DNA of 19,552 nucleotides from an uncultured Eubacteriales bacterium (GCA_900321365.1 ONVT01000238.1:1-19552); one strand, 5' to 3'; shown: positions 1 to 7,744, numbered from the stretch's first letter. Numbers and translations: made by a program. Notes: generated from the letters alone by a model not told the origin.

Positions 1-45
1 ACCGCGGTATATGCGGTTAAACTAAGCGCTTTCCGGCGCTGACGC

Positions 46-75
46 TTGGAAATCGCTAAGGTTAACCAGTATAAC
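46..75 (+). promoter_or_regulatory. Candidate promoter for the channel gene
   Basis: TTGGAA (46-51) is followed after 18 nt by TATAAC (70-75), a fair sigma-A-type match located 35 nt before the start codon at 110. A small hairpin (AGCGC 25-29 with GCGCT 36-40) lies just upstream and has no T-run. I see nothing else in bases 1-109 apart from a short open frame entering from the left edge and stopping at 40-42. Confidence 0.4.
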
Positions 76-109
76 AGACGAAGAAATATGGCAAACGCAG
101 GAGCTGGCA

Positions 110-964
110 ATGAGAATAAGGAAGCTTGACAGACAGTCATGGGATATGGTCTATAAGATTATGGACAGCATCTGTTCCATAATGGTTCTGCCGTTCGCTG
201 TTTACGGCCTGTTTGACGACGTGGGAGAAGTGAAACTGCGCCTTTTCTGCGCGGCATTCTTCTTTGCGTTCAGCCTGTCTTTTTTCTTTCAGGCCCTCCG
301 GAGAAGAAACAGTTCCGATACCTATATATGGCAGCTGATTCAGATGGCAGTCTATCTGGTATCGGTTATCCTGATTCTGGCAGTTCCCAGTTCGGACGTG
401 AGCACACCGATCATAACCGTCATGTTCGCGGCCATGCTGATTCTGACCCGGGTGCGGTCGATCGTGAAAGAGAGGACTTACCGGAATGTGTTCTTTAACA
501 TATCCTGTATTATGCTGATTACAGTGGCGATGATATTTGGATCATTCCTGTTCGTCTGCCTTTATATGCTGGCTGTGGATCTGGTTCATATTGTCACCCT
601 TTCTTTCTCAGGAATGGATATGAAAATCCTGCTGCGGGTGATTCGGAAAACCTATGTGGTGGATGTTATGTCCGGCCTGATTCTGTTTATAGCCGCCTTC
701 TCTGTTGTCTTCCCGGTTCTGGAGAAGAATATCACGTCTTATCACGATGCGCTCTGGTACTGCTTTGCGGTTGTCACAACCATCGGATTCGGTGACTATG
801 CGGCAACAACTCCTTTGGGAAGAGTCATGTCGGTCATACTGGGGATTTATGGAATTGTGGTGGTTGCCCTGGTCACCTCTGTGGTTGTAAACTTTTATTC
901 AGAAATCAAAACACTCCCTGATAACCCGGAGGAAGAGGAATCAGAATCCGAAGAAACAACATGA
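110..964 (+). CDS. Potassium-channel-like membrane protein (two-pore-helix ion channel family)
   Basis: This 284-residue membrane protein has about six hydrophobic segments (roughly 18-35, 44-61, 73-92, 98-113, 127-160 and 185-202) before a re-entrant pore. The pore carries the selectivity-filter sequence TTIGFGD at residues 223-229, followed by a last helix (about 236-262) and a short acidic tail rich in Glu and Ser. That filter is the K+-channel signature (TxGxGD), so the protein probably conducts K+ across the cytoplasmic membrane. There is no RCK/TrkA nucleotide-binding domain, so gating is unknown. The start is supported by AGGAG six bases upstream. It heads a run of membrane-protein genes on the same strand. 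The K+ selectivity is family knowledge and is not shown here. Confidence 0.8.
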   Translation: MRIRKLDRQSWDMVYKIMDSICSIMVLPFAVYGLFDDVGEVKLRLFCAAFFFAFSLSFFFQALRRRNSSDTYIWQLIQMAVYLVSVILILAVPSSDVSTPIITVMFAAMLILTRVRSIVKERTYRNVFFNISCIMLITVAMIFGSFLFVCLYMLAVDLVHIVTLSFSGMDMKILLRVIRKTYVVDVMSGLILFIAAFSVVFPVLEKNITSYHDALWYCFAVVTTIGFGDYAATTPLGRVMSVILGIYGIVVVALVTSVVVNFYSEIKTLPDNPEEEESESEETT

Positions 965-1057
965 AAACGAAGGGTATCATGCTTTTGGCAGTGTGATAAG
1001 AGATTTGTTTCCTGAAACCGTCTATCCGGCAATTAAGAAAGAATGTGAGGGCTGAAA

Positions 1058-2389
1058 ATGAATGAGAATTTCAACACGACGTTAGAAACACCAGAATTTG
1101 ATGAGGGCGCAGGAAGAGCAAATCCATCCTCTTACCTGGATCGGACCTCAGCGACGATCCTGATGGTCATCAAGCTGGCGGAAGGCCTGAGCAAGCTGTG
1201 TCTTGCCATATTGGGGGCTTTTGTACTTCAGACAGTAGTGACTTCCCTCAACCGGATCTTCCAGGAGGGAACCACTGTCGCTGACGGGAAAGCCATGGTC
1301 GCGCAGTTTTTGAAAACTCTTCGGGTTCCCACGGAAACGATTCAGCAGATTGTCGATGCATTCCCATTGAATATTACGTTTTCTTCCAAACCGGTCGTAT
1401 ATGTGTTCGTGATTTGCCTGCCGTTTGTACTGATCGCTGTTCTGGAAGCGATCGCTGCCATCCGGCTGCGCCTCGGAAAGGGCGGGACACGCACAATCGG
1501 GATTCTCCAGATGATCTATTATGTGCTCGACGCGCTCAAACTTCTGGTGTTTGCATTGTGTGCCATCGCCATGAGCATTATCATAATTATTCGTCTGGGC
1601 GGGCCGGCAAGCATCATGCTCTCGACGATTTTTGTCAGCCTGGCAGTTTTCTATATTCTGATCTCGCTGCCCACCCTGCTCTATCACAGGAATATTGCGA
1701 AGATTATGGGTGATATCCGCTATGAGATGCAGACGGGAAGACAGGCGGCGCGCAGGCAGACTCATTTCAAAAAGATCCTGATCACCCTGATCGTCCTGGA
1801 AGTGATTGGCGCTGTTGTATCGATCGCCGCTTCCTGGAGTCCCAAGCAGGGAGGCGTTATCGCTGCTCTGATTATCGCGGCCCTGATCGGTCCCCTGGTG
1901 AAGCTGCTGAAATACATCTGTGTGATGTGCTGCTACCGGAACTATATGCACGAGGACGGCACTGTGGAAACGGAGAGGAACGTTTCCCATACGCCGCAGA
2001 TCATCCTGATCGTGCTCGTTGTGCTCTTCTTTGCCATTCCGAACATTTTCCTCTGCTTACAGGCAAGTGCTTTCTCGGATACGATCGTTGAAAAGGTGGA
2101 GGAGTTCTTCAGCGATGCGCGGCAGACAGTGGATGAGCTGAGCGTTGTGGCGGAGGAACAGATCACGGCTGTCCAGTCACAGATTGAGGACGCCCAGTCA
2201 CAGATTGAGGCTGCCGCTCAGGTTGCGTCTGAGAATGCAGCTGATGCTCCGCAGGGCGAAACGAAGGCAGAGAAAGGGGAAGCAGCTGCTTCCCAGCAGA
2301 ATGCGGCAAAGGAGGAAGCAGGAGATGCGGCTCCTGAGAAGACTGCTGCTCCTGCAGAAGATACAGCAAATAAGGAGAACAGTGTTTAA
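1058..2389 (+). CDS. Unrecognised multispan membrane protein with Ala/Glu-rich C-terminal tail
   Basis: I do not recognise a family. The 443-residue protein has about seven hydrophobic segments (near 35-62, 112-136, 148-180, 185-212, 236-260, 264-290 and 311-336). They are separated by basic loops, including QTGRQAARRQTHFKK at about 227-241. The tail from about 340 to the end is hydrophilic and probably helical or coiled-coil, with a duplicated heptad of the form QSQIEDA, and then a low-complexity Ala/Glu/Lys stretch. GAGGG six bases before ATG supports the start. It sits 93 nt after the channel gene and 105 nt before another membrane-protein gene, with no clear promoter or terminator between. 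It may be co-transcribed with the channel. An accessory membrane role is only inference. Confidence 0.7.
   Translation: MNENFNTTLETPEFDEGAGRANPSSYLDRTSATILMVIKLAEGLSKLCLAILGAFVLQTVVTSLNRIFQEGTTVADGKAMVAQFLKTLRVPTETIQQIVDAFPLNITFSSKPVVYVFVICLPFVLIAVLEAIAAIRLRLGKGGTRTIGILQMIYYVLDALKLLVFALCAIAMSIIIIIRLGGPASIMLSTIFVSLAVFYILISLPTLLYHRNIAKIMGDIRYEMQTGRQAARRQTHFKKILITLIVLEVIGAVVSIAASWSPKQGGVIAALIIAALIGPLVKLLKYICVMCCYRNYMHEDGTVETERNVSHTPQIILIVLVVLFFAIPNIFLCLQASAFSDTIVEKVEEFFSDARQTVDELSVVAEEQITAVQSQIEDAQSQIEAAAQVASENAADAPQGETKAEKGEAAASQQNAAKEEAGDAAPEKTAAPAEDTANKENSV
2173..2210 (+). repeat. Tandem 21-bp (one-heptad) duplication inside the coding sequence
   Basis: The 17-base unit CCAGTCACAGATTGAGG occurs at 2173-2189 and again at 2194-2210. 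The 21-nt offset equals exactly seven codons, so the repeat duplicates one coiled-coil heptad in the cytosolic or extracellular tail of the preceding membrane protein without breaking the frame. Confidence 0.85.
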
Positions 2390-2418
2390 TCAGAAACCAC
2401 AGGCTTGCAATAAGAAGG

Positions 2419-2453
2419 ATCCTGAATGCCTGCATGAGCGGGGCATTCAGGAT
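2419..2453 (+). other. Perfect 12-bp intercistronic inverted repeat
   Basis: ATCCTGAATGCC (2419-2430) is the exact reverse complement of GGCATTCAGGAT (2442-2453), with an 11-nt loop. No T-run follows, so it is not a standard intrinsic terminator. It lies between two same-strand membrane-protein genes and could act as an mRNA processing or stability element, or as a DNA-binding site. Confidence 0.75.
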
Positions 2454-2494
2454 AACAGGCCGAAAATGACTATACTAAGGAGGATGACGATGTT

Positions 2495-2986
2495 ATGACA
2501 AAGGAAGAACTGACAATCCAGAGTCCGAAGGACATCAGTCTGCAGAAGTGCAGAAGTTCTCTCATCGCGAGCGGGGGTGCCATGGTGCTTTTCGCCCTGT
2601 GGACGGTACTGCGGTCAATTGTACAGATCGATCAGCTCAATAATATAGCAAACAGCGAAGCACTGAAGCCGCTGATTACAACAGTTCTGGTCATGAGCCT
2701 CATTGACCTTGTCCTGAAGCTCTATGTCGGCCTGTCTGCCAGGGTGGAAGGCTTTGGCAGGAAGAGGAAGAGACCGTATCTCGTCCTGGGGATCATCATA
2801 GCCGTCTTATCCCTGATCTGGGTGATCTATATGCTTGTTGAGCTCCCGGCTGCGATCAGTCTGTACGGCCTGCTCGAACCAGTCGTTACTCTGTTGGTGG
2901 AGGCAACCGTTTTATATGCAGCACTGGATCTGGTCTTCTCTGCCAGGAAGGTGAGGAAACTGGAAGAAGAAATGGGGAGGGTTTAA
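2495..2986 (+). CDS. Unrecognised four-helix membrane protein
   Basis: This 163-residue protein has four hydrophobic segments (about 24-42, 60-77, 94-116 and 121-145). A basic loop with GRKRKR lies near 88-93, and the C-terminus is charged (KVRKLEEEMGRV). I do not recognise a family. AAGGAGG lies 11 nt upstream (2477-2483), longer than usual. An intervening two-codon reading frame, ATG TTA TGA at 2490-2498, sits at ideal distance and its stop overlaps this gene's ATG, which may matter for initiation. The next gene starts 3 nt after the stop, so the two are surely on one transcript. Size and context suggest a small membrane partner of the neighbouring proteins, which is inference. Confidence 0.7.
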   Translation: MTKEELTIQSPKDISLQKCRSSLIASGGAMVLFALWTVLRSIVQIDQLNNIANSEALKPLITTVLVMSLIDLVLKLYVGLSARVEGFGRKRKRPYLVLGIIIAVLSLIWVIYMLVELPAAISLYGLLEPVVTLLVEATVLYAALDLVFSARKVRKLEEEMGRV

Positions 2987-2989
2987 CAG

Positions 2990-4147
2990 ATGCAATTGGA
3001 TTTCCATTATTATGCGACTTACTGTGCCGCGTATCTGGCCGGCTACTCCCACGAAGAGAGTGTGAAGATCTGCTACAGCGCCCAGTTTCCGGACAACTGT
3101 ACCCGGACCTTCCTTGCAGGTGTGCAGGCGCCTGTCTCTGCCGCAACCACGCAGACTGCACTGGAGATGGCCGACGCGAATACGGATCCGGTCGGGCTGC
3201 AGGATATCACCCGTATATGGGCGTCCTTCCATTTTCTTCCCGGCGATCTGAACGCAGATGTAAAGAAGGGCGGGAAGACGTATAAGAACAAATACCGGCT
3301 GATCTGCAATCCGAACAGTGAGCTGCTCAAAGAAACCGTCAACCAGGTCAGGGGCAAAAGCCTCGAAGCCGTCGGCATGGCGATGCATATCCTCGCCGAC
3401 ACCTGGGCTCACCGGTACTTCGCGGGAACGCCGTCGGTGTATATCAACAGTACCAATAACTACTTCTACGAGATCCTGGAACAGGACGGAGAGTGGAAGC
3501 AGCGGCCTGTGAATTTCAAGCACACGCCCGGCGAGAATATCGATAACTGCAGCTATATCAGCAGCCTTGGAACAGACAGTGAGTCATCCGTCATGAATCT
3601 GGGGCACGGACGGGCCGGACATCTTCCGGATTACAGTTTCATGCGGTATAAGTACATGCCGGCGTGGAATGACTATAAGTTTATCTATAAAGACAATCCG
3701 GAGGATTATTATCACGCGTTCTGCCAGATGATCTATACCATGTCTTATCTCAGGAACGGGACAGGCAATTTTGAGACCGGCGTATATGCCACTGATATCG
3801 CAAAGCCCTATGAGAAGGAGATCCGCTGGATCATAGAGAAGCGGCAGCTGGACGCGTGCACTGACTGGAAGGTATTCGGTGAGAAGCTCTCCGGGCAGGA
3901 GATTCCTGACTTCAGTGTGGACAGATTCCGCGACGAGTATGTGAGCGCCTCTGACGCTCAGAAGGACGATACCGGCCTCGGGAGGTTCATCCTGGCCGCG
4001 CTTGCACAGAAGAGTATGATCACAAACAGGATTTACAGATCAGGAAACATGCAGGCCGGTTATTCGATGGAATATGACGGCAAGAACGTAGGCATCAAGG
4101 ATTATCTGAAGCTCCTGGGATTCAGAAAGAAAGGAGGAGACACATGA
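2990..4147 (+). CDS. DUF6765 family protein (possible metal-dependent hydrolase)
   Basis: The 385-residue protein resembles DUF6765. The N-terminal block MQLDFHYYATYCAAYLAGYS and the central HILADTWAHRYFAG (133-146) are the features I recognise. His133, Asp136 and His141 form a pattern like that of zinc-dependent phospholipase C/S1-P1-type helical hydrolases. A second cluster, GHGRAGHLPD (205-214), adds His206, His211 and Asp214 as further candidate ligands. No signal peptide or membrane segment is visible, so it is probably cytoplasmic. It starts 3 nt after the previous stop, with GGGAGGG as the binding site, and its TGA overlaps the next ATG by 4 nt. The activity and substrate are not known to me. 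A phospholipid substrate would suit the membrane-lipid context but is speculation. Confidence 0.75.
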   Translation: MQLDFHYYATYCAAYLAGYSHEESVKICYSAQFPDNCTRTFLAGVQAPVSAATTQTALEMADANTDPVGLQDITRIWASFHFLPGDLNADVKKGGKTYKNKYRLICNPNSELLKETVNQVRGKSLEAVGMAMHILADTWAHRYFAGTPSVYINSTNNYFYEILEQDGEWKQRPVNFKHTPGENIDNCSYISSLGTDSESSVMNLGHGRAGHLPDYSFMRYKYMPAWNDYKFIYKDNPEDYYHAFCQMIYTMSYLRNGTGNFETGVYATDIAKPYEKEIRWIIEKRQLDACTDWKVFGEKLSGQEIPDFSVDRFRDEYVSASDAQKDDTGLGRFILAALAQKSMITNRIYRSGNMQAGYSMEYDGKNVGIKDYLKLLGFRKKGGDT

Positions 4148-4677
4148 GAAAACTGACCAGATTCAAAAACCTGATTATCGGCGTCATCATGATTGTGTTT
4201 GCTTTGCTCCTGCTGATCTGGCCGGATTACGGCACGCCTGCGATTATGCTGGTCGTCGGTCTTGCTCTCCTCATCTATGGCATATACTGCCTGGTCTTTT
4301 TTGGCACGAGGGCAGTCCATATGGTAGGGGGAAAGCGGATCTTTTACCGCGGCATCCTGCTGCTGGATCTGGGTGTATTTATGCTGGCCGCCTATAAAGG
4401 GTCGGAGCGCCTGGTCTTCTGGTATCTGATGCTTCTTCTGGCTGCTACGGGCGCGATTGACCTGATCAGGGCCCTCGACTTCAGAAAGGCGGGGGCGCCT
4501 TGGAAAGTACGGGCGATCGTAGGAGCAGCCTGTATCATTGTCCTGTTTGTCGCGCTGATCTACAGGAAGAATCCGCAGACACTGGTTTATATCTTCTGTA
4601 TAGCACTGACCATCTCTGCCATCAGTAAGATTGCATCCGTATTCAGGAAAACTGCTGTCATCTACATTCCGGAGTGA
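4144..4677 (+). CDS. HdeD-like (DUF308) membrane protein
   Basis: This 177-residue protein consists almost entirely of six hydrophobic segments in three pairs (about 9-28, 33-55, 68-86, 91-109, 124-141 and 147-163). The layout matches the HdeD/DUF308 short-repeat membrane family, whose Escherichia coli member is linked to acid resistance. The function of Bacillota members is not established. AAGGAGG lies six bases upstream of ATG. Its start overlaps the DUF6765 stop in an ATGA arrangement, so translation of the two is likely coupled. The -35 box of the cardiolipin synthase promoter overlaps its stop codon. The assignment rests on topology and general composition. Confidence 0.65.
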   Translation: MRKLTRFKNLIIGVIMIVFALLLLIWPDYGTPAIMLVVGLALLIYGIYCLVFFGTRAVHMVGGKRIFYRGILLLDLGVFMLAAYKGSERLVFWYLMLLLAATGAIDLIRALDFRKAGAPWKVRAIVGAACIIVLFVALIYRKNPQTLVYIFCIALTISAISKIASVFRKTAVIYIPE

Positions 4678-4702
4678 CAGCAAAGATCAGGTAAGGTATA
4701 AT
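4674..4702 (+). promoter_or_regulatory. Sigma-A-type promoter for the cardiolipin synthase gene
   Basis: GTGACA (4674-4679) and TATAAT (4697-4702) are separated by exactly 17 nt. The -35 box contains the TGA stop of the HdeD-like gene. This predicts a leader of about 115 nt before the start at 4825. Confidence 0.6.
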
Positions 4703-4723
4703 CTGCTTTTAAAGAGGTATGCG

Positions 4724-4758
4724 ATAGTCAACGACAGCTGGAAACTGCCGTTGGCTAT
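4724..4758 (+). other. Hairpin in the cardiolipin synthase leader
   Basis: ATAGTCAACG (4724-4733) pairs with CGTTGGCTAT (4749-4758) through ten base pairs including one G-U. A small inner CAG/CTG stem also fits. No T-run follows. A second short palindrome, CTGAT-ATG-ATCAG, lies at about 4787-4799. I do not recognise a riboswitch class, so a regulatory RNA role is unproven. Confidence 0.45.
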
Positions 4759-4824
4759 AGAACTTTCAGCTATGGTTCGATCACTGATATGATCAGGGCT
4801 GCGGAAAAGATGAGGTAAAAAGAG

Positions 4825-6408
4825 ATGAATTCAGACACTAATAACACGGAGACACTTGAGGGAAGGGCGACAAGAAGAAACGGCGTTAAGCGGATGATTT
4901 TTGCCGTAGTCGCGATTGCGATTGAGATTGCCGTGATCGTCATCCTGCTGACAATGCTGCATGATATTGCCATATGGATTGAGATCGTCCTGCGCATCTT
5001 TGCTATTGTGCTTTGCCTTTGGATCTACGCGAAGGATATCACATCTTCCATGAAGATGCCCTGGATTATCCTGATCCTGGCCCTGCCATTCTTCGGAGTG
5101 ATCATGTACCTGCTGATCGGCCTGAACGGCTGGACAAAGAAGATGAGGGAGAGGTATGAGGAGATAGACAGCAGGCTCCTTCCGCTGCTGTCCGGAAAAG
5201 ATGAGGAGACGATAAAGCGACTGGAGGAAACGGATCCTGCCGCTGCCGGCATCAGTTCTTATCTCCGGACGTATTCCGGCTATCCCGTGTGGCAGAACAC
5301 GGATGTCGAGTATTATGACGATGCTACGAAAGGCCTGGAAGCGCAGCTTGCGGATATGAAGAAGGCCGAAAAGTTCATTTTCATGGAATACCACGCGATT
5401 GAGGACAAAACCTCCTGGAAGCGGATTGAAGACATCCTGGCCCAAAAGGCGTCCGAAGGGGTGGAAGTGAGGGTGTTCTATGATGATATGGGAAGCATCG
5501 GTTTCATTGATACGGACTTTGTGAAGAAACTGAACGGCAAGGGGATCGCGTGCCGCGTATTCAATCCCTTTGCTCCCGGACTGAATGTGTTCCTGAATAA
5601 CCGGGATCACCGGAAGATCACGGTAATCGACGGAAAGGTAGGTTTTACCGGCGGGTATAACCTGGCGGATGAGTATTTTAACCTGACTCATCCCTTTGGC
5701 ATGTGGAAGGATACCGGCGTCCGCCTGGAAGGAGATGCGGTACCGTCTCTGACGGTGGCATTCCTGGAGATGTGGAACGCGGGGAAAAAGAAGGTCGACG
5801 GACAGAACGACACCGATTTTGCGCAGTATCTGCCCCATTACGATTACCGGGCCGTCCAGAACGGATTTGTCCAGCCTTACGCTGACAGTCCCATGGATCA
5901 GAAACGGATTGGGGAAGACGTCTATATCAGTATGGCAGAGAAAGCGAACCGGTACTGCTGGTTTGTCACTCCTTACCTGATCCTGACAGATGAGATGATA
6001 CACGCATTGAATCTGGCGTCAAGGCGCGGTGTGGATGTGAGGATCATAACCCCCGGAATTCCGGATAAAAAGATGATCTATTCCATGACCCGTTCCTTCT
6101 ATCATTACCTGGTTAAGAGCGGCGTGAGGATATATGAGTGGACTCCGGGCTTCTGCCACTGCAAGATGAGCGTCGCGGATGATAAGATGTCAACCTGCGG
6201 CACGATCAACCTGGATTACCGCAGCCTGTACCATCATTTTGAGAACGGCTGCTGGATCTATGATTCGGACATTGCTGTTTCAGTTCGGAAAGATTTTGAA
6301 TCCATGATAGCCGAGAGCCGCGAAGTGACACAGGAGTATCTTGAAGGGAAGGGCGCCGGCCTGAATATTGTGCAGATGTTCCTGCGGCTGTTTGCTGAGC
6401 TGATGTAA
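4825..6408 (+). CDS. cls: Cardiolipin synthase (phospholipase D superfamily)
   Basis: The 527-residue protein has the bacterial Cls layout. Two N-terminal membrane helices (about 24-45 and 48-69) and a further hydrophobic stretch (79-99) precede two phospholipase-D domains. The HKD motifs are HRKITVID (His262, Lys264, Asp269) with GFTGGYN downstream, and HCKMSVAD (His445, Lys447, Asp452) with GTINLDYRS downstream. Both are intact, so it should be active. The enzyme condenses two phosphatidylglycerol molecules into cardiolipin and glycerol at the membrane. The length is normal. It has its own promoter and a terminator right after, but lies downstream of a run of membrane-protein genes. The ribosome binding site is weak (GAGG nine bases upstream). 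Confidence 0.93.
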   Translation: MNSDTNNTETLEGRATRRNGVKRMIFAVVAIAIEIAVIVILLTMLHDIAIWIEIVLRIFAIVLCLWIYAKDITSSMKMPWIILILALPFFGVIMYLLIGLNGWTKKMRERYEEIDSRLLPLLSGKDEETIKRLEETDPAAAGISSYLRTYSGYPVWQNTDVEYYDDATKGLEAQLADMKKAEKFIFMEYHAIEDKTSWKRIEDILAQKASEGVEVRVFYDDMGSIGFIDTDFVKKLNGKGIACRVFNPFAPGLNVFLNNRDHRKITVIDGKVGFTGGYNLADEYFNLTHPFGMWKDTGVRLEGDAVPSLTVAFLEMWNAGKKKVDGQNDTDFAQYLPHYDYRAVQNGFVQPYADSPMDQKRIGEDVYISMAEKANRYCWFVTPYLILTDEMIHALNLASRRGVDVRIITPGIPDKKMIYSMTRSFYHYLVKSGVRIYEWTPGFCHCKMSVADDKMSTCGTINLDYRSLYHHFENGCWIYDSDIAVSVRKDFESMIAESREVTQEYLEGKGAGLNIVQMFLRLFAELM

Positions 6409-6457
6409 GCAGGGACAGCGGTCATATCAGAAACGGAAAATCTACAGCGATAAAGCG

Positions 6458-6480
6458 GGAGGGGCACAGCCCCTCCTTTT
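6458..6480 (+). terminator. Intrinsic terminator after cls
   Basis: GGAGGGGC (6458-6465) and GCCCCTCC (6469-6476) form a perfect 8-bp GC-rich stem with loop ACA, followed by TTTT. It lies 50 nt after the cls stop and separates cls from the sulfur operon. Confidence 0.85.
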
Positions 6481-6486
6481 AAAAAC

Positions 6487-6518
6487 ATATTTACATATTG
6501 ACTTAGTAGGTAAATATG
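6487..6518 (+). promoter_or_regulatory. Candidate operator over the sulfur operon promoter
   Basis: ATATTTAC (6487-6494) is the exact reverse complement of GTAAATAT (6510-6517), with 15 nt between. An overlapping dyad pairs CATATT (6494-6499) with AATATG (6513-6518). Together they cover the -35 box and most of the spacer, as expected for a repressor site. By family knowledge, Rrf2-type regulators (CymR, IscR) control such genes in Bacillota. No such regulator lies in this window, so the identity is inferred. Confidence 0.5.
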
Positions 6519-6526
6519 AATATAAT
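6498..6526 (+). promoter_or_regulatory. Strong sigma-A-type promoter of the sulfur operon
   Basis: TTGACT (6498-6503), a 17-nt spacer and TATAAT (6521-6526) form a near-consensus promoter. The start codon follows at 6560, so the leader is short (about 27 nt). Confidence 0.85.
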
Positions 6527-6559
6527 TTCGTCAGACACATCCTGAAAGGAGGTTTTACA

Positions 6560-7744
6560 GTGATTTATGCAGATCATGCCGCCACTACGAAGATGAGTGA
6601 GACGGCGGTTCGCACGATGCTTTCCCTGATGAAGGAAGGGTGGGGGAATCCGTCAAGTCTTTATGCGCATGGACAGAAGGCAAAGGAATTCCTGGAATCG
6701 GCGCGGGAAGACACAGCGCGTGTGATCGGCGCGAATCCCCGGGAGATTCTGTTTACTTCAGGAGGAAGCGAGGCGGATAACCAGGCAATTCTCTCAGCCG
6801 CTGAAATCGGGAAAAAGAAAGGGAAGATGCACATCATTTCGACGGCCTTTGAGCATCACGCGGTTCTTCACACGCTGGAAAAGCTGAGGAAAGAGGGATT
6901 TGAGATTACACTGCTGGATGTCCATGAGAATGGCCTGATTCTTCCTTCTCAGGTGGAAGAATGCATCCGGGAGGAAACCTGTCTTGTGACAGTCATGTAT
7001 GCCAATAATGAGATCGGAACGATTCAGCCGATACGTGAGATCGGGGCTGTCTGCCGGAAGAGGGGGGTGCTGTTCCATACGGATGCGGTACAGGCTGTCG
7101 GGCACATACCGGTGGATGTGAAGAAGGATAACGTCGATCTGCTTTCCGCCTCCGCGCATAAGTTCCATGGGCCGAAAGGGGTCGGTTTCCTTTATGCGAG
7201 GAAAGGAGTCAGGCTGTACAGCCTGATTGAAGGCGGGGCGCAGGAGAGAGGAAAGCGTGCCGGAACAGAGAACGTGCCGGGAATCTGTGCAATGGCTCAG
7301 GCCCTGATAGAGGCGGATTCGAAGAAGGAAGAGGATGCCGCCCATATGACCAGGCTGAGGGACCGCCTGATAGAAGGACTGAAAGAGATCCCTCATTCTG
7401 CTCTGAACGGGGATCCGGTACGGCGCCTTCCGGGCAATGTGAATTTCTGCTTTGAAGGAATTGAAGGAGAATCTCTTCTGCTTCTGCTGGATGACAGAGG
7501 GATCTGTGCTTCTTCAGGATCTGCATGTACTTCAGGATCCCTTGACCCGAGCCATGTGCTTCTGGCGATCGGCAGAAAGCATGATGTGGCGCACGGTTCC
7601 CTGCGCCTGAGCATCGGAAATGAACTGACGGAGGCGGAAGCAGACTATATTATCCGGTCGGTCAGAGAGGTAGTGGAGTATCTCAGGGGATTTTCTCCGA
7701 TCTGGCGGGACCTGATATCCGGCAAGAAGGAATTTATCCTGTAG
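6560..7744 (+). CDS. iscS: Cysteine desulfurase (NifS/IscS type)
   Basis: This pyridoxal-phosphate enzyme converts cysteine to alanine and holds the sulfur as a persulfide for delivery to scaffold or tRNA-modifying proteins. In 394 residues it shows the N-terminal YADHAATT, the cofactor His in AFEHHAV (about 99-100), YANNEIGT at 147-154 and the Schiff-base lysine in SAHKFHGPKG (Lys201). The catalytic cysteine lies in SSGSACTSGSLDPSH (Cys323), a NifS-like sequence. The start is GTG, with AAAGGAGG seven bases upstream. The IscU gene follows, its ribosome binding site overlapping this stop codon, so the two should work as a pair. nifS would be an equally fair name. The enzyme class is secure. 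Confidence 0.94.
   Translation: MIYADHAATTKMSETAVRTMLSLMKEGWGNPSSLYAHGQKAKEFLESAREDTARVIGANPREILFTSGGSEADNQAILSAAEIGKKKGKMHIISTAFEHHAVLHTLEKLRKEGFEITLLDVHENGLILPSQVEECIREETCLVTVMYANNEIGTIQPIREIGAVCRKRGVLFHTDAVQAVGHIPVDVKKDNVDLLSASAHKFHGPKGVGFLYARKGVRLYSLIEGGAQERGKRAGTENVPGICAMAQALIEADSKKEEDAAHMTRLRDRLIEGLKEIPHSALNGDPVRRLPGNVNFCFEGIEGESLLLLLDDRGICASSGSACTSGSLDPSHVLLAIGRKHDVAHGSLRLSIGNELTEAEADYIIRSVREVVEYLRGFSPIWRDLISGKKEFIL

Noticed and set aside
1..42. Open frame from the left edge ending at TGA 40-42 (tail TAVYAVKLSAFRR)
   Set aside because: It may be the end of an upstream gene, but 13 codons are too few to support a call.
1148..1990. Minus-strand frame of 280 codons opposite the first large membrane protein
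   Set aside because: The product is rich in His, Gln and Asp, as expected from antisense of hydrophobic codons, and no start signal is present.
4831..6003. Long open frame on the minus strand opposite cls (390 codons)
   Set aside because: It mirrors the clearly coding cls frame, has no ribosome binding site and its product has no recognisable domain. It is a codon-bias shadow.
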